A stretch of 64,000 nucleotides of DNA, taken from contig JAPQWV010000126.1 in NCBI GenBank assembly GCA_027422505.1, forward strand, positions 1,281,001-1,345,000. The letters run 5' to 3'. This document shows positions 10,227 to 22,066 of this stretch, piece by piece. Under the pieces are notes generated by a model that saw only the letters and a list, made by a program, of their open reading frames with translations, was not told the origin of the DNA and did not search any database. The translations under genes were made by a program, and so were the position numbers. Positions within the stretch are counted from its first letter, which is position 1, and each line of letters opens with the position of its first letter. The DNA is from Craterostigma plantagineum. Its lineage: Eukaryota; Streptophyta; Magnoliopsida; Lamiales; Linderniaceae.

Positions 10227-11846
10227 AGTCTAGGTAAAGCTCATCACTTTTTTATTGCAGAAGTTTGTGATACTGAGAACTCAGTTTGTACTGAAGGAGA
10301 CACTCGAAGGTATGTTCAGTAATAAGGAACATGGAAACTTCTTTCCCAAATGCATGAAGATCGTCGACTTGGGCTGTTCGTCGGGGCCAAACTCGCTTCT
10401 CTCCATGTCCATAGCCGTCGACACTGTCCAAGAATTGTGCAAGAATAACGACTCTGACTTGCCCGAAATCGAGGTTTTTCTCAACGATCTTCCCCACAAT
10501 GACTTCAACAATCTCTTCAAGCTTATCCGTTCGAACAGCATCATCATCGCCAACAAAGATCGCTTCGAAAATTGCTTCGTCTACGGTTTGCCGAGATCAT
10601 TCCACGAAAGGCTCTTCCCCAGAAATAGCCTACACTTTGCTTATTCGTCCTTTAGCCTTCACTGGCTCTCTCAGGTTTACTACGCAGTATTAGAAACTGA
10701 GGGCTCCATCCCTAAAATCAATTAGCTATATTTGAATAAGTTGCTTCTTTGATATTATTAATTATCTGACCATGAAAAAAAAAAAACACGAACGCATAAT
10801 AACTTTAATGCCTCTCTTATTTAGGTTCCTGAAGGGCTCGGTATGGAGAACAAGGAGAACGTATGCGTATCGACGACGAGTCCTTCGCAAGCCTTCGAAG
10901 CATACGCAAGTCAGTACAAAAGGGACTTTTTGCAGTTTTTAAGGACGCGCGGCGCGGAAATGGTGCCCGACGGACGTATGGTTCTTACGCTTATAGGTCG
11001 AGCCCTCTCGGACCACACCCTTAAAGGCGACGACGATACGCCGTTGTTGCTACTAGCCAAAACCCTACTCGACATGGTCGTCGAGGTATTAAATTTAAAC
11101 CTAAGTATAGGCTTCGTTTTCCTGAAATGTGTCGGAAATAATACATATATATAATTAAGAAATAATACGGTCCTTACAAGCTTAAGCTTTTAGGGCGAAG
11201 TGATCATTCAACATGGTATCAGAACTCAGAGATTAAAGAGTACCCATGGTACGAATCCTCGCAACTGCTTAGAAAATTACACGTAAAAGTTAGATAATAA
11301 AGAGATTAGCCCAAACGTGAGGGAGCATGTTGGAAATCAGGCCAAACGCGAGGGAACATGTTGGAAATATAATTAACATACGATAATAAATTCCTACATG
11401 CGTAAGGTTTTAGTGGAAGTGATCATTCAACATATAGGCATATGTCCCTTTTAAATTCTCTACAGGGACTTGTTCGTAAGGAAGACCTCTATTCGTTCAA
11501 CGTCCCGATATATGGTCCGTGTAAGGAAGAGGTCGACTCGCTGGTTTTCGAAGAAGGGTCATTCGATTTGGATAAGATTGAGAGTGTTCGTGTACCGTGG
11601 GACGCTGACGGCGACGAGGATGATGTCACCGACTGTTCGAATTTCGACGAAAAAAGAAGTGGTAAAATCGTGTCTGACTGCGTTCGAGCGTTCATGGAGC
11701 CAATGTTGGTTAGCCACTTTGGGTTCGATGGGTCGGCCGTCGAAGGTTTGTTCGAGCGCTTCGAGCGTACGGCGGCGGAGTATATCGCCGTGGAGAGGCC
11801 TTCGTATTTCACCATAACTGTTTCATTGAGAAAATTGCCTCGTTGA
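10059..11846 (+). CDS. SABATH-family SAM-dependent carboxyl methyltransferase, copy 2
   Basis: Predicted exons 10059-10139, 10261-10674, 10825-11085 and 11466-11846 join to 378 aa. If translation starts at the second ATG (10071) the N-terminus is four residues shorter, as in copy 1. All family motifs are present: the N-terminal MNAGNGENSYAS, the SAM loop [12 protein letters not shown] and HWLSQ/VPEGL. Compared with copy 1 it lacks one Leu near the start and has Gln to Glu in the first motif, Tyr to His in exon 2, and about seven conservative changes in exon 4. Exon 3 protein is identical. Introns align too, so this is a recent tandem duplication. Intron 1 has an expanded CT repeat. Neo-functionalisation is possible but not visible. 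Confidence 0.9.
10171..10226. repeat. (CT)n microsatellite in SABATH copy 2 intron 1
   Basis: About 27 CT units where copy 1 has only a short, interrupted CT run. It is a good marker for telling the two copies apart. Confidence 0.9.
11130..11432 (+). mobile_element. TRIM-like mini LTR retroelement in intron 3 of SABATH copy 2
   Basis: Counterpart of the element at 4633-4936. The left repeat is 11130-11213, TGGTATCAGAAC follows at 11214-11225, and the right repeat is 11359-11432. It differs from the copy-1 version by only a few bases, as expected if it was duplicated with the gene. Confidence 0.6.
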
Positions 11847-12849
11847 TAGTTTTGTTGTTGGACTTTCATGCGAAAAAACCCTAAACAAATTTATTCGAGC
11901 CCAACTGTTGGAAAATAAATTGAATCCAATCTATGTTTCAGTATTTGACTTGTTTAATTGGGCGTGGTTCGCAATGCAAATTCATTTTATTGCATTGAGA
12001 TGTGGTTCATTATACTAAATACAATTAAGTGGATGGGGTTGAAGTTGAGCGGCCTTAATTAATTATTTATAACAGGAAGTTAGTTAGGGCCCCTAAAATA
12101 AAGAATACTACACTACATATATATGAACATATGTACTGTGTTTCGGTGGTTTATCTCTTTTCCATTTTCCATATGGCTTATGAATATTCTTTATTTATAT
12201 TATACTTATCATGCCTGCCTGCCTGCCCAAAAGAAAATATTGGTCAAAATACTATAATTATATTTAGGAAAAGTTGATTTATGCGCTTAACACGCGCCAA
12301 TGATGACGCTGGCACTAATACATCTCTCATCTTTATTCTATTTCTGACTGCTGGTCCATCCTTCCATTCACATTATTAAATAAATTACACAAATGCTTTT
12401 CTATTTAAATTTTAACGTACATTACCATCATAGATGATGATTAGGCCCATAGAAGATAACGGCAAAATATGGTCATAATCATTTCATCAACCCATGGCAC
12501 TAAATATAATCGTTGAAGATAAAAATGTTATTAGTTACTAAACATACGCAAATCTTTCAAATTTGATGTTTTTTTTCAATTTGTATATATGTATTACTCT
12601 GCAGCATATAGGCTCAGAAAATAATGTTACCATAGTTTCCCAATCAGATTAGAATATAAATTCAGTCTAACCTCATCCTCAACATAGCTAGACCAATTTA
12701 GCTCTGTCCCGAAACACAATCAGTCTATGTTTTCAGCCAGAAATTATAAGAAAATAAGTTGCAAAAAATGAACAAAACCTCATTCACCACACAAGAACAA
12801 TCATCCAAAAAAAAGGATTTCCCCACACATTAATTCAAACATCAAGATT
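11847..12849. other. Spacer between SABATH copy 2 and the U-box gene
   Basis: The first 130 bp match the 3' flank of SABATH copy 1, so the duplication includes some 3' DNA. The rest is AT-rich with no gene recognised. The last 150 bp are probably the 3'UTR of the U-box gene. Confidence 0.4.
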
Positions 12850-14076
12850 TCAATCTCCCAACCCTAAATACTCCTTAACATCACTAGTAAAGCAAGGATA
12901 CTTCCTCCAAGTCCTAGCATGCAACTTCAATATACTGATCACCTTAGTCTTAACACTCCTTGACCATTCTCCATGAACATTCAACAAAGCCACCAATTTC
13001 TTCACTCCGCCGCACATCAAAATCTCCTCCAAAACCCTATCCGTCGGGTGAAAATTCGAAACGAGCCAAAGAATCTTAACCCCGACCTTCGTCCCGACAT
13101 TCGAAACGTTAAGGATCTTTTTTGTAATGACCGAAATGGCGAGATCGTGCTCGATAAAAGCCAACCTCCCTTCCGCGCACTCGCAGAGCAACTTAATCAT
13201 CTGCATGATCTTCTCGCACTTCGACCTGTTGGAATCTGGCAAAATCTCCACGAGCGTACGCATGGCGCCCGTCTCGATGAATTTAAGTCGGGATTTCTTC
13301 GAGGCGTCCAACACTTGTATTAAGAGCTGCAAGGCGCACGTGCTCGCCCTGGCGCTTATCTCGTCGGAGACTATTTCTAGCAACGACTTGAAAAACTCGA
13401 CGTCTTGATCTTGGGCTACGTAGTTCCATTGGTAATCGACGGCCGAGATCTTCTGAAAGGTCGAAATCGTCCAAAACCTAGCCTCGGCGCTCCCCCTTTG
13501 GAGCACTATAGCCATAGATTTCATCGAATTAGGACTCATCAAAACCCTGATTACGTCCTCATCCTCTTCCATTATGGGAAGGTGATAAAGAACTCCCAGC
13601 GCCTCTTCGCAAGCCCTAAACGAGGCAAAATCGCTGCCTTCGACCAAAATCTGAGTCATTATCTTGACCAGCACGTCGACCCCATTGAGCGATTTGAAAT
13701 CTTGAATCGACTTTAGGGTTTCATTTCCCGACTCGAAAATCGACCTTAGCTTTCTCAATGAGCTTACCTTAAATGGGCTCGACTCGATTTTGGTCAAAAT
13801 GGTGGCTAGCTCGTCGCGGTTCGAAGACGGCTTAGGCGGGTCGGGCCAGCGGTTCTGCGACTCGAGCCAGGCGGTGATGAGCCTCTTTAGGGTGTGGTTC
13901 GGCGTGGTGTGTAAGGAATCGATCGACTGCATGGTTGCGGGGCAAGTCCTTTTTTCGTAGGTGTGAAACCATTTTTCGATGTTCTTACGATCGTATGAAA
14001 CGCCCGTCGAGATTGTGACGGGATCTTTCATGAGTTCCATGGAGATTGGACACCGAAAATGTTGAGGATAATCCAT
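12850..14076 (-). CDS. Plant U-box E3 ubiquitin ligase with ARM-type repeats
   Basis: A single exon of 408 aa. The U-box is at residues 4-75: FRCPISMELMKDPVTISTG, a central YDR.NIEKW and the closing PNHTLKRLI. It recruits E2 enzymes to transfer ubiquitin. The rest, about residues 100-400, is alpha-helical and Leu-rich like the ARM/HEAT repeats that bind substrates in the PUB20-29 class. Length and lack of introns also fit that class, whose known members damp immune or stress signalling. The exact orthologue is not assignable. The start ATG is followed directly by the U-box, which is usual. A GT microsatellite lies in the presumed 5'UTR. Confidence 0.92.
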   Translation of the reverse strand: MDYPQHFRCPISMELMKDPVTISTGVSYDRKNIEKWFHTYEKRTCPATMQSIDSLHTTPNHTLKRLITAWLESQNRWPDPPKPSSNRDELATILTKIESSPFKVSSLRKLRSIFESGNETLKSIQDFKSLNGVDVLVKIMTQILVEGSDFASFRACEEALGVLYHLPIMEEDEDVIRVLMSPNSMKSMAIVLQRGSAEARFWTISTFQKISAVDYQWNYVAQDQDVEFFKSLLEIVSDEISARASTCALQLLIQVLDASKKSRLKFIETGAMRTLVEILPDSNRSKCEKIMQMIKLLCECAEGRLAFIEHDLAISVITKKILNVSNVGTKVGVKILWLVSNFHPTDRVLEEILMCGGVKKLVALLNVHGEWSRSVKTKVISILKLHARTWRKYPCFTSDVKEYLGLGD

Positions 14077-14086
14077 GGATAAATTA

Positions 14087-14111
14087 GTGTGTGTGTGTGT
14101 GTGTGTGTGTG
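14087..14111. repeat. (GT)n microsatellite in 5' leader of the U-box gene
   Basis: About 12 GT units, 10 bp upstream of the U-box ATG (AC repeat on the coding strand). Confidence 0.85.
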
Positions 14112-14751
14112 AAATGAGGGGGACTTTTTGAAGAAAAGGAACAAATCAACGAAGGCTTCTCATGTAAACAAGGAAGGTGTTGTGAAGCAATTGAGGAGTA
14201 TGAGGAGTTTGAAATTTATTTATTATGTTTATATATGTATTCTTTAGGTGTTAACCTACGCAAGGAGGGGTTGACATTTGATTTTATTAGTAATCATTAA
14301 TACGTATGGAGTGGGAATGACTCATTATTATTGAGCTAAGATCCAACTTGGGCGCACGACAGGCAATATAAAATTATAAGATATACGTATTTTTAGATGG
14401 TAAAGTCAGAAGATTGCATATGATAGTTTATTTATTCAGTGTCGTTAAATTCAATATATCCCTTCACGTTCTGTTATTAAATGTAAATTTTTAAGCTTTA
14501 GCTTACATAATATGGGCGACTATTTCTAATTTATGTTCGGGCCGTTGAGCTGCCCCATCGACTCAATCTTCAAATATGTACACATTTTCTTAATATAAAC
14601 ATAAAAACTACCTCCGAAAAAGAAAAACATAAGAATTTTTTTTTCATAACAAATAATTAACTAAACTCCTAACTTCTCCACAACACCTATTCCCAAAGTT
14701 GAATTCTGGCACTTATCACAACAGCGAAATATCTAATATAACTAAAACTAA
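14112..14751. other. Promoter-side spacer of the U-box gene
   Basis: AT-rich DNA with no gene recognised. It must contain the U-box promoter, but no clear TATA element stands out. Confidence 0.35.
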
Positions 14752-15134
14752 GGGGCAATTTGATTTCAGCCCAACATAAGTTTCATTTACGTTTCAGATT
14801 CTTGTCAAACAATTTTTAGTTTTAAGGACTCGATCTGTTTTTAGTACCACTTCGTGGACATGTAGTACCACTTCAGGGGCCTGCAGTACCACTTCATGGT
14901 TCTGTAGTACAAATTCTGCAGCACCACTTCATCGTTCTGCAGTACCACTTCATTGTTCTGTAATAACACAAAACAATAGTCCGATACTAGTTCATATACA
15001 CTGTATAACACTTGTATAAATTTTAGGTCCTTATCTCTAAATTTTACAGAAATCGATCCTAAGCCTAAAAATTTTCTGACATAGGGCTGAAACCTAACTT
15101 AAGCATCTTTTGGGGCCTGAAACTTAATTAGCAA
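14752..15134. mobile_element. MULE-like MITE, CAGGCCC family (383 bp)
   Basis: It begins GGGGCAATTTGATTTCAGCCC after its first base context and ends GGGGCCTGAAAC...TTAGCAA. Flanking 9-mers TAAAACTAA (14743-14751) and TGAAACTAA (15135-15143) differ at one base, so this is an aged target duplication. The interior has about five repeats of CTGCAGTACCACTTCAT. Confidence 0.65.
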
Positions 15135-15936
15135 TGAAACTAATCACACGCTTAAACTTCTACAAAACTAATTAATTTCTTTAGATCCTCTTTAAAGTTC
15201 ATCAAACAAATACACGAAAAAAAAAATCTATATCGGAAGCCTAATCCGGTAATAAATACTTGGAATGGAAACAATGTAAATTAATACAAAATCCCAGTTG
15301 GATGCGTATTATCTAACAATGCATTAAGAATACATTCTTGAGTTGAGATACGGTACGGTCAACTGGGGAATGACCTAAGCTTTTGTTAAAAAAAAAAATG
15401 TATACCAAAATACTTAAATATACAAAAGATGAAATGATTTCAAATGATGTGCCGGTCAAAACTTTCATGAGTGATTATAATTATTTTTCTTGTTAGTCAA
15501 ACGTAATTTTTAAGAAGCATGATTGAGTTTCACACCTTAATGGCAGCATGATAGATGGCATATACCACTTTCTTTTCTTTTCATTATTTTTTTCTTTCTT
15601 TATTTGTTCATTACTACGCTCTCATACTTTCTTTCTTTTTTTTTTTCACTTAGAAATAAAATATCTTTTTAATGCATATTCAACGGTCCATTGCTCGATT
15701 TTCCGATATCTCCAACGAAGGTTAAAGTTCAACTTTTCAAACCAAAAGATTAGCATCGCTGAAAGTTAGAGTCGTCCCATTAAGATGGAATATGATTGGG
15801 AATTCAACTAAACATGGCATACATTGGCTTGTTTATTGTCTATGGAATGAGGGGGATTAAAACACAAGTACTAAGTTAATAATAGTTCTTAACTAGTAGT
15901 AATAAGCAAATAAGATAGTCTTATGTTTTTTTAATT
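15135..15936. other. Spacer downstream of KAO
   Basis: AT-rich, with T-rich stretches near 15570-15650. No gene recognised. The right end should contain the KAO 3'UTR. Confidence 0.4.
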
Positions 15937-18900
15937 TCATGCAGAAACCTTCTTAATTCTTCCCAGGAAATTGTCCTTAGGCCTCGTATGCGGCAGGTAC
16001 ATCACAGGGCTACCAGGGTTGTGATGCTCAAACCTAAAAAGCAAAACATTAATACATAATTATTACGTAGTCTCCAAAAATAATTACATAATTATTTCAT
16101 TTAACTATAACTCACTCATAATTGAGAAGGAAATGGTGAAGGAAGATTGCGATTTCGAGCTTGGCAAGGTCGTTTCCCGGGCACAATCTGCTTCCACCGC
16201 CGAACGGTAAGAACTGCCCGGCCCTCGGCGTAAATCCCTAATAAAAATCGTACGTTTTAAGTCGATAATTTTACCCTAGGATCGAATTTGTATTTAAAAA
16301 AACATTATTCGAACTCACGTCCCATCTCGACGGGTCGAACTTCTTCGGGTCGGGATATGTTTCCGGGTCGTAATGGACGCTCCTAAACCACACGAGAACC
16401 TTCCAACCCTTCGGAATCGTGTATCCTGTTTGTAAGAACGTGAAACATTCTGTGTGTGTCCGAACTTATTCAACTACGATTTATTGATAAAAAGGACGCG
16501 AGAAAATATTGAGTCGTCGTACCGCAAACATTGACGTCTTTCTTCGCCTCTCTGAAGGCCGTCAGAGAGAACGTAAGGACACGAAGGGTTTCGTCTATCA
16601 CCTGTTTCAAGGCCTCGTTTAGTATTTTTTCGCTCGAGATGTTAAATATACGAATATTACAAACCGTGAAGTGTACCTTATCGAGATATTCCATTTGGCG
16701 CACTTCCTTAAGCGTCAGCCCTTTCTGATCGGACGGCCTGTTCTTCACGATCGCCTCTTGCTCGGCCTTAAAAAAACGCGCCGACGATCGTAACGTTATT
16801 TATCCGCCGATCGGTCGCAAAACGTCGAAAATAGTAATTAAATGACGACCTAACTAACCTTAGCTTTCTTGAAAACGTCGGGATTTTTCTGGAGGTAAAG
16901 GGTGGCCCACGCGGCGGTGTGCCCCGAAGACTCGTGTCCCGCGTTCAAATACATAACCATGACGTCGATAATCTCTTCGTCGGTCAGTTTTCGCCCGTTT
17001 TCGTCCTCCGCCTCAATCAGGCGATCCATCATGTCTTTCCTCTCATTATCGTTCTCCTGGGTTTCCTTCCTCAGCTCCCTTCGCTCGGTCACCACCGATT
17101 GTAGGACTGCCACCAGCCTCCTACGTGCCTGACAAAATTTTTTGCATATACCGTTAAAAAAAATCTCGAAGATAATCTCATATGTCCTCAATGGATCAGG
17201 TCTATAGTGTAGTGGCTATCGAATCTCATGGGTTCTCAAATATCGTGCGTGACTATCGTGCTGTGTGAAGATGGGACATAGATATTTTGCCTTTGGAGAT
17301 TAGTCTCATGCTCATAGACCATGGCGCAAAAATTCCGTAACTGATTGAGTTGGGAGTTTAGGGATGATAATCAGACCCATTAAAGAAGGCTCATTGAATC
17401 TCCAAACACGTATGAGATTGAATCTAGACTCACACAAATTTGAAGATTCAACAAATACTTAGTGGATCGGATTGCCATCGAGAGTGGGGATTGTACTCCA
17501 GGGTCGTAAAAAGCAGAACATAATCCCGGAAATTTCAGGATCGATCGAAGCAAACCTTAAGCGCCTTATGGTAGGCGAATCCCGGGAGATCGATGGCCAT
17601 GGCCCTAACCCCGTAGTTGAGTGCGGTGTACTCCCTCTCGAGCGACTCCATGACGGTTTCGCTCGACGACGAGCTCATGAAGATGTGCATGATTATGCGG
17701 AACGTGAGCCTCCTTAGGTGCGTCAGAAACTCGATCGGCGGGCCCATCTTAGACCAACTGTCTAGGGCTAAAACGACGTTCTCCTCGATGAACTTTAGGT
17801 ATATGGAGAGGGCCTCGGGCCCGTTGACGGGAGCCGAGGTGAGCTTTCGGAGCCATCGGTGCTCTTCCTGGGGAATCCCGACGAACGACTTCTTACCGAT
17901 GAGGTTGGCCGTGGAGGCGGGCCAGCCCGGCTTGAAGGATTCGTCGTCGGTTAGTACCTTTCGGCAGCCTTCGGAGGTGGCGACGATGATGCTCGGATTG
18001 CCGAACATGCAAGCTTTGTAGAGCCCACTGTTTCCATATCTGCAAATCAAAGGTGATGAAGAAATTACGTTAGTGGTCATGGTTCGACCCGCCCGATTCG
18101 GTGGAAGGCAGGTCAGGTCAGGAATTAACAAGCATTTACTAGGGGTGTTCGTTCGGCAAAAACCGATCCAACCGAAAGTTAGGTTCGGTTTCTGTTTTAG
18201 CGAATTTCTTCGGTTCCGTTCGGTTAACCGACCAAAAAATTGAATTTAATAAAATAAATAAAAATAACAATATTTATAAAAAGATATTTGTATAAAATTT
18301 AATATTTTCCATATTTAATAAATGTGATATATTTTATAAAAACATATAATTATATATTTTTATAATAATATATATGCATAAAAAATAAACTAAATAAAAA
18401 TTTAATTTCGGTTCGGTTTACCGATGGAATGGAATACGAACCTAATTGAAAATATTTTTATAATCACAAAATAAAATTGTTGCTCGTTAGACTCAGCTGA
18501 AGTGTAAGGTATAAGTGAAGAGAATAGAAGAGATGACCCGAATTTGGTTCGATATTAGGTGGTTTCGGTTCCGTCAGCTAACCAATATTCTGAACTCACC
18601 CTAGCATTTACTACAAATGTGCCGGCAAATCGTACGTTGTCTCACTGTTTTTACGAGAATATTATTGGGTCTTTTTTTTTTTTTTCCTTTTCAACAGTAC
18701 AAGACAACAATAAAAAAAGAAAAAAAAAAAAGAACACGACGTCGCATCAAGAAGAAGGGTTTTTTTGTCCTTTTCTATTAATAAATAAATAATGGGAATT
18801 TGGATATGCATAACAAGAAAAAGAAAAGAAAAAAGAAAAGGACCAACCATGGACCATGGTCTCTAGATAATAATACCCGCAAGTGTTTTTGGCGAAAGGA

Positions 18901-19429
18901 CAGAACTTTAATTGTTGTTTACTATTTTACCAACAAAAAAGATTCCTTTCGGTGAACAAATGACAGAAAAGATAATTTTGCTTTAGACGTTTTTTTTTAT
19001 TGCGAAGCTCTCATCTTTTCGCAAAAAAATGCATAACATAGACGATAACACATAGTACAACTTGATTACGGCATCTCCTTATATCAAAGATTTTGACAGA
19101 AAAAGGATCCAATTTCCGTCATTTTTCTGTTTCTCAGATAACGTAGGAAAACAGAAGAAGCATGATGAAACTGTACGATGAATCATTCATTCACTAATTT
19201 ACCTCTGAACAAAACTGGAGATGAAAGTCTCAGGATCTTTGGACTTGAAAGCTCTTAGGAAAGGAAGCATATTTCCAATGAATGGCCATCCCAAATCGCC
19301 AGGTGGCAATTCATGTCTCTTCTCCCCTAATTTCATCGTTTCATAGTACCAAGAATTCAAATTCTTTGCCACCCACCTCACTATCAAGAAACACGATATA
19401 AACCAAAAGAACAAGCCCACAAAACCCAT
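15937..19429 (-). CDS. KAO: Ent-kaurenoic acid oxidase, cytochrome P450 CYP88A
   Basis: Eight exons (19203-19429, 17556-18039, 16859-17128, 16677-16766, 16523-16601, 16319-16425, 16116-16237, 15937-16033) join to 491 aa, the normal CYP88A length. The enzyme oxidises ent-kaurenoic acid in three steps to GA12 in gibberellin synthesis at the ER membrane. Residues 2-20 form a membrane anchor, followed by the hinge [15 protein letters not shown]. The I-helix is [12 protein letters not shown], and the haem loop [10 protein letters not shown] carries the thiolate Cys. KLTSAPVNG and VRQMEYLDK are typical of CYP88A. All splice junctions are GT-AG and keep frame. Intron 1 contains a hAT element and intron 2 a weak tRNA/SINE-like scrap. 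A broken partial copy lies about 8 kb away. ATG 19429 is chosen because the anchor begins there. Confidence 0.95.
18140..18603. mobile_element. hAT-type MITE inserted in KAO intron 1 (464 bp)
   Basis: It starts TAGGGGTGTTCGTTCGG and ends ...GAACTCACCCTA. Perfect 8-bp repeats GCATTTAC flank it at 18132-18139 and 18604-18611. GGTTCGGTT/AACCGAAC motifs are dense at both ends around an AT-rich core. It is non-coding and lies wholly inside the intron, so it should be spliced out. Confidence 0.85.
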
Positions 19430-19520
19430 TACCAAGAACCCTTTTTTTTTGTCTCTCTTTTATTTAATCGATGTAATAAGATGTGGAGAAGAGGAGGAAT
19501 ACACTCGTGGTTAGGAGTCA

Positions 19521-19530
19521 CTATATATAG
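19521..19530 (-). promoter_or_regulatory. Probable TATA box of KAO
   Basis: CTATATATAG lies about 92 bp upstream of the ATG. The matching place in the broken KAO copy (near 27965) reads CTACATATAG, so the box has decayed there. Confidence 0.55.
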
Positions 19531-19957
19531 TACAGGAAAAAAAAAAAAAGAATTCGGGGTAGATTACAAGAATCAGAAAGTATTTATTCTTTTTGGGATT
19601 TCACCAACTTAGAAAAATTGAATATTGGATGATTTTACTGAGATCGACGCGAGTGTGTACTGGAAATAAGAGTTAAAATATATGCCGGCCTATATATATA
19701 TGTGTGTGTGTGTGTTTTGTCTTTTTGCTTGGAGCTTGGATTCTTTGCATAGGAATGAAAATTGAGATATCTACAGTGGTGAAGTGAAATTAAATGTTGA
19801 TATCCATTGAATTTTAATGCATGATGTTTCTTTTTGAGATAGAGATTTGGAAATAAGAATCCCACTCGGGATGATGGTAGACAAGATCAGGTGGTACATT
19901 TTGTGTCGGATGTTCCATCTCATTCTCTGAATTTTTAGGGCCATAATTTAAAATTTA
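19531..19957. other. KAO upstream region
   Basis: Presumed promoter. Its sequence to about 19785 is also found, diverged, at 27960-28236 beside the KAO fragment. Contains a short TA/TG microsatellite at about 19690-19715. Confidence 0.5.
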
Positions 19958-20259
19958 GGGTATATTAAAATTCAGGCCCAAAAAGTGATTAAAAATAGTT
20001 TTGAGAACCGTTAAGAAAAAATTTTAGTTTAAAGGACCTCATTTTTCGTAAAAAAGATAAGGACCTAAATTATGCAACTGTTATAAACTGTTATTGGATG
20101 ATCGTTTTCTGTTATTTTCAGAACAATGAATTGTTACTGCAGAACAATAAATTGTTACTGTAGACCAATAAATTGTTACTGAATAATCGGATCCTTAAAA
20201 CTAATTTTTTCTGAACTAAAATTTCAGATCCTGACAGGGGACTGAACGAAAATTTCCCC
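19958..20259. mobile_element. MULE-like MITE, CAGGCCC family (about 302 bp)
   Basis: It begins GGGTATATTAAAATTCAGG and ends with the inverted match CTGAACGAAAATTTCCCC. The interior repeats CAGAACAATRAATTGTTACTG. The flanks TAAAATTTA and TTTAATTTA agree at seven of nine positions, so the target duplication is only approximate. Confidence 0.55.
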
Positions 20260-21398
20260 TTTAATTTATTCTATCTGTACAATATTAGCATAGAATCAAT
20301 TCTTTATGTATGTAATAAAAATATATAAAATTGTACAAAAGGAGCCAAAAAAGAGGATGAGAACAGTGTGTTTGTGATCTGTCATCAATTGGCTCAACAG
20401 TTAGTTACTTCATAGTGTTTAATCTCTTGCAGTTCATAATAGTTGTCCCAAAGGTAAAGCACATATCTACATGAAATCTGAATTTGGTGTTTAGAGCATC
20501 TCCAACCATACGATATAATCCAAAAAATGCAGTAAAATTATCCAACCATAATTCAAATAAAACCCCAAAATGCGTTTTGGGGTTTCTTTCTCCTCAACCC
20601 AACGCATCTATGCGTCTCCCAATCTAAAATGCGTTTGCATTTTTATATTTACATATAAATCCTTTTAGTTATTTTATTGTTAAAGAACTCATATAAAAAC
20701 AAACAAAATAATAAAATATATAGAAAGTTGTGTTTATTTGTATCGGACCCCATATATATGTTTTTATTTATTCAAAGTTCACAGAAAGTTATTTATACAT
20801 TTGTTATATAATAGTTAAATATTGTTTTGAAAAAATTGTAAAGTATGTTGGTAGCTTAAAACGTTGTAAAAGTTTGTAGGGTGAATATTACAAAAAATAG
20901 TCTTTTGAGTATGAGACCATATCCAACCGAACAATCCATTCTCAAACTCAAACGCATTCTCAAACTCAAAATGCAATAACTTATCACCAACCATTAAACT
21001 CATTCGCAAATTCAAAAGAATATTCTCGGAATATTCACCTGCACACCAACTTTAATAATTTTTCAATTCTACCAACATATTATACAGCTTAACAAATTAG
21101 ACCATAATATTATCTTAAATTTGATTGAGACGAACTGCTAAGTAAACTACCAAGGACCGAGTATATAAAAAACTATACGTAGTAATAAAACGAACAACAT
21201 GAAAATCCTTTTTGTTTATCATTAAAGGGATCAACATAGAACTGAAACGATTAACAAGTCAATTGTTGAGCCTCATTTTGCACATGAAAAATTGCAGTCT
21301 TGACCACCAACAACATTGAACACTAGTGCAATTGACGAGAAACAAGAACATCAAATGTTGTTCAAAGCAAGGGTTATCTTCAACATTGAGAATGAGTC
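20260..21398. other. Spacer with PIF/Harbinger-like fragments
   Basis: At 20491 the sequence TTA-GAGCATCTCCAACC looks like a Harbinger MITE end with its 3-bp target. Related CTCAAACTCAAACGC stretches follow at about 20930-21010, but no clean right end was found. No gene recognised. Confidence 0.4.
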
Positions 21399-21886
21399 GT
21401 GCAATTCAAGGAGCTAACAACAATACCTCGAAAGAAAAAAAAAAACCTCGAATCTACTGATGTCGCTGGCAGCCATCTTCGAGTGGGCAGGCTTCTTAAT
21501 CGAAGAAAGCCCCAACCAAGAGGAGCAATCCTGGCTATCCCAAGAGCATGGCAAATCTCCACCGCCCAGTTTCTTGCTCAGGCATTCGAAGATAAACCTA
21601 TCCCAAGAACGAGCAAGCAAATCTTCGAAGTTCTCTGCTGGTTCAAAGATCCTATCCAAGTCAAGGAGGAGATATACGAATCCTTAGAAAGCGACTCACA
21701 GCTTTCCACCATCAGCAAAGGGGTGACAATGCCTCTTCCAGCAGCCCGTCCCAATCCAGTCTTGGACAGCGGTGGTCGAGGTGGTCGTGAGTCTTTGACA
21801 AGCCCAAGCATCATCCCATGGTTGTTCCTATGTGCTCTTCTTTGGAAAAATCCAAAACAAAAAAGGGACTTTTTATCAAATATCAA
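21399..21886. other. Unassigned coding-like fragment cut by the MULE
   Basis: A less AT-rich 490-bp stretch, open for up to 180 codons on the + strand and about 100 on the - strand. I do not recognise either protein. The MULE begins at 21887 and would have interrupted any exon here. It could be a gene relic, part of an older transposon, or chance. Confidence 0.25.
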
Positions 21887-22066
21887 CTGGATTGCTATTC
21901 ACCGCCCCCTTTTTCCTAGTCACCGCCCCCTAAAGGGCTGAAAAAAGACTATTTTGCCCTTTGTAATTTAAATTTCTTTTTAAATTCATTTTCCTTACAA
22001 CTAATCTGATATCGCAATCATACATCCAAATCAGATTCAAACATAACAAAAAATTAAAACATTTCA

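Noticed and set aside
17150..17340. SINE-like scrap in KAO intron 2
   Set aside because: A weak A-box (TAGTGTAGTGG) and a degenerate B-box only; no poly-A/T tail or target duplication.
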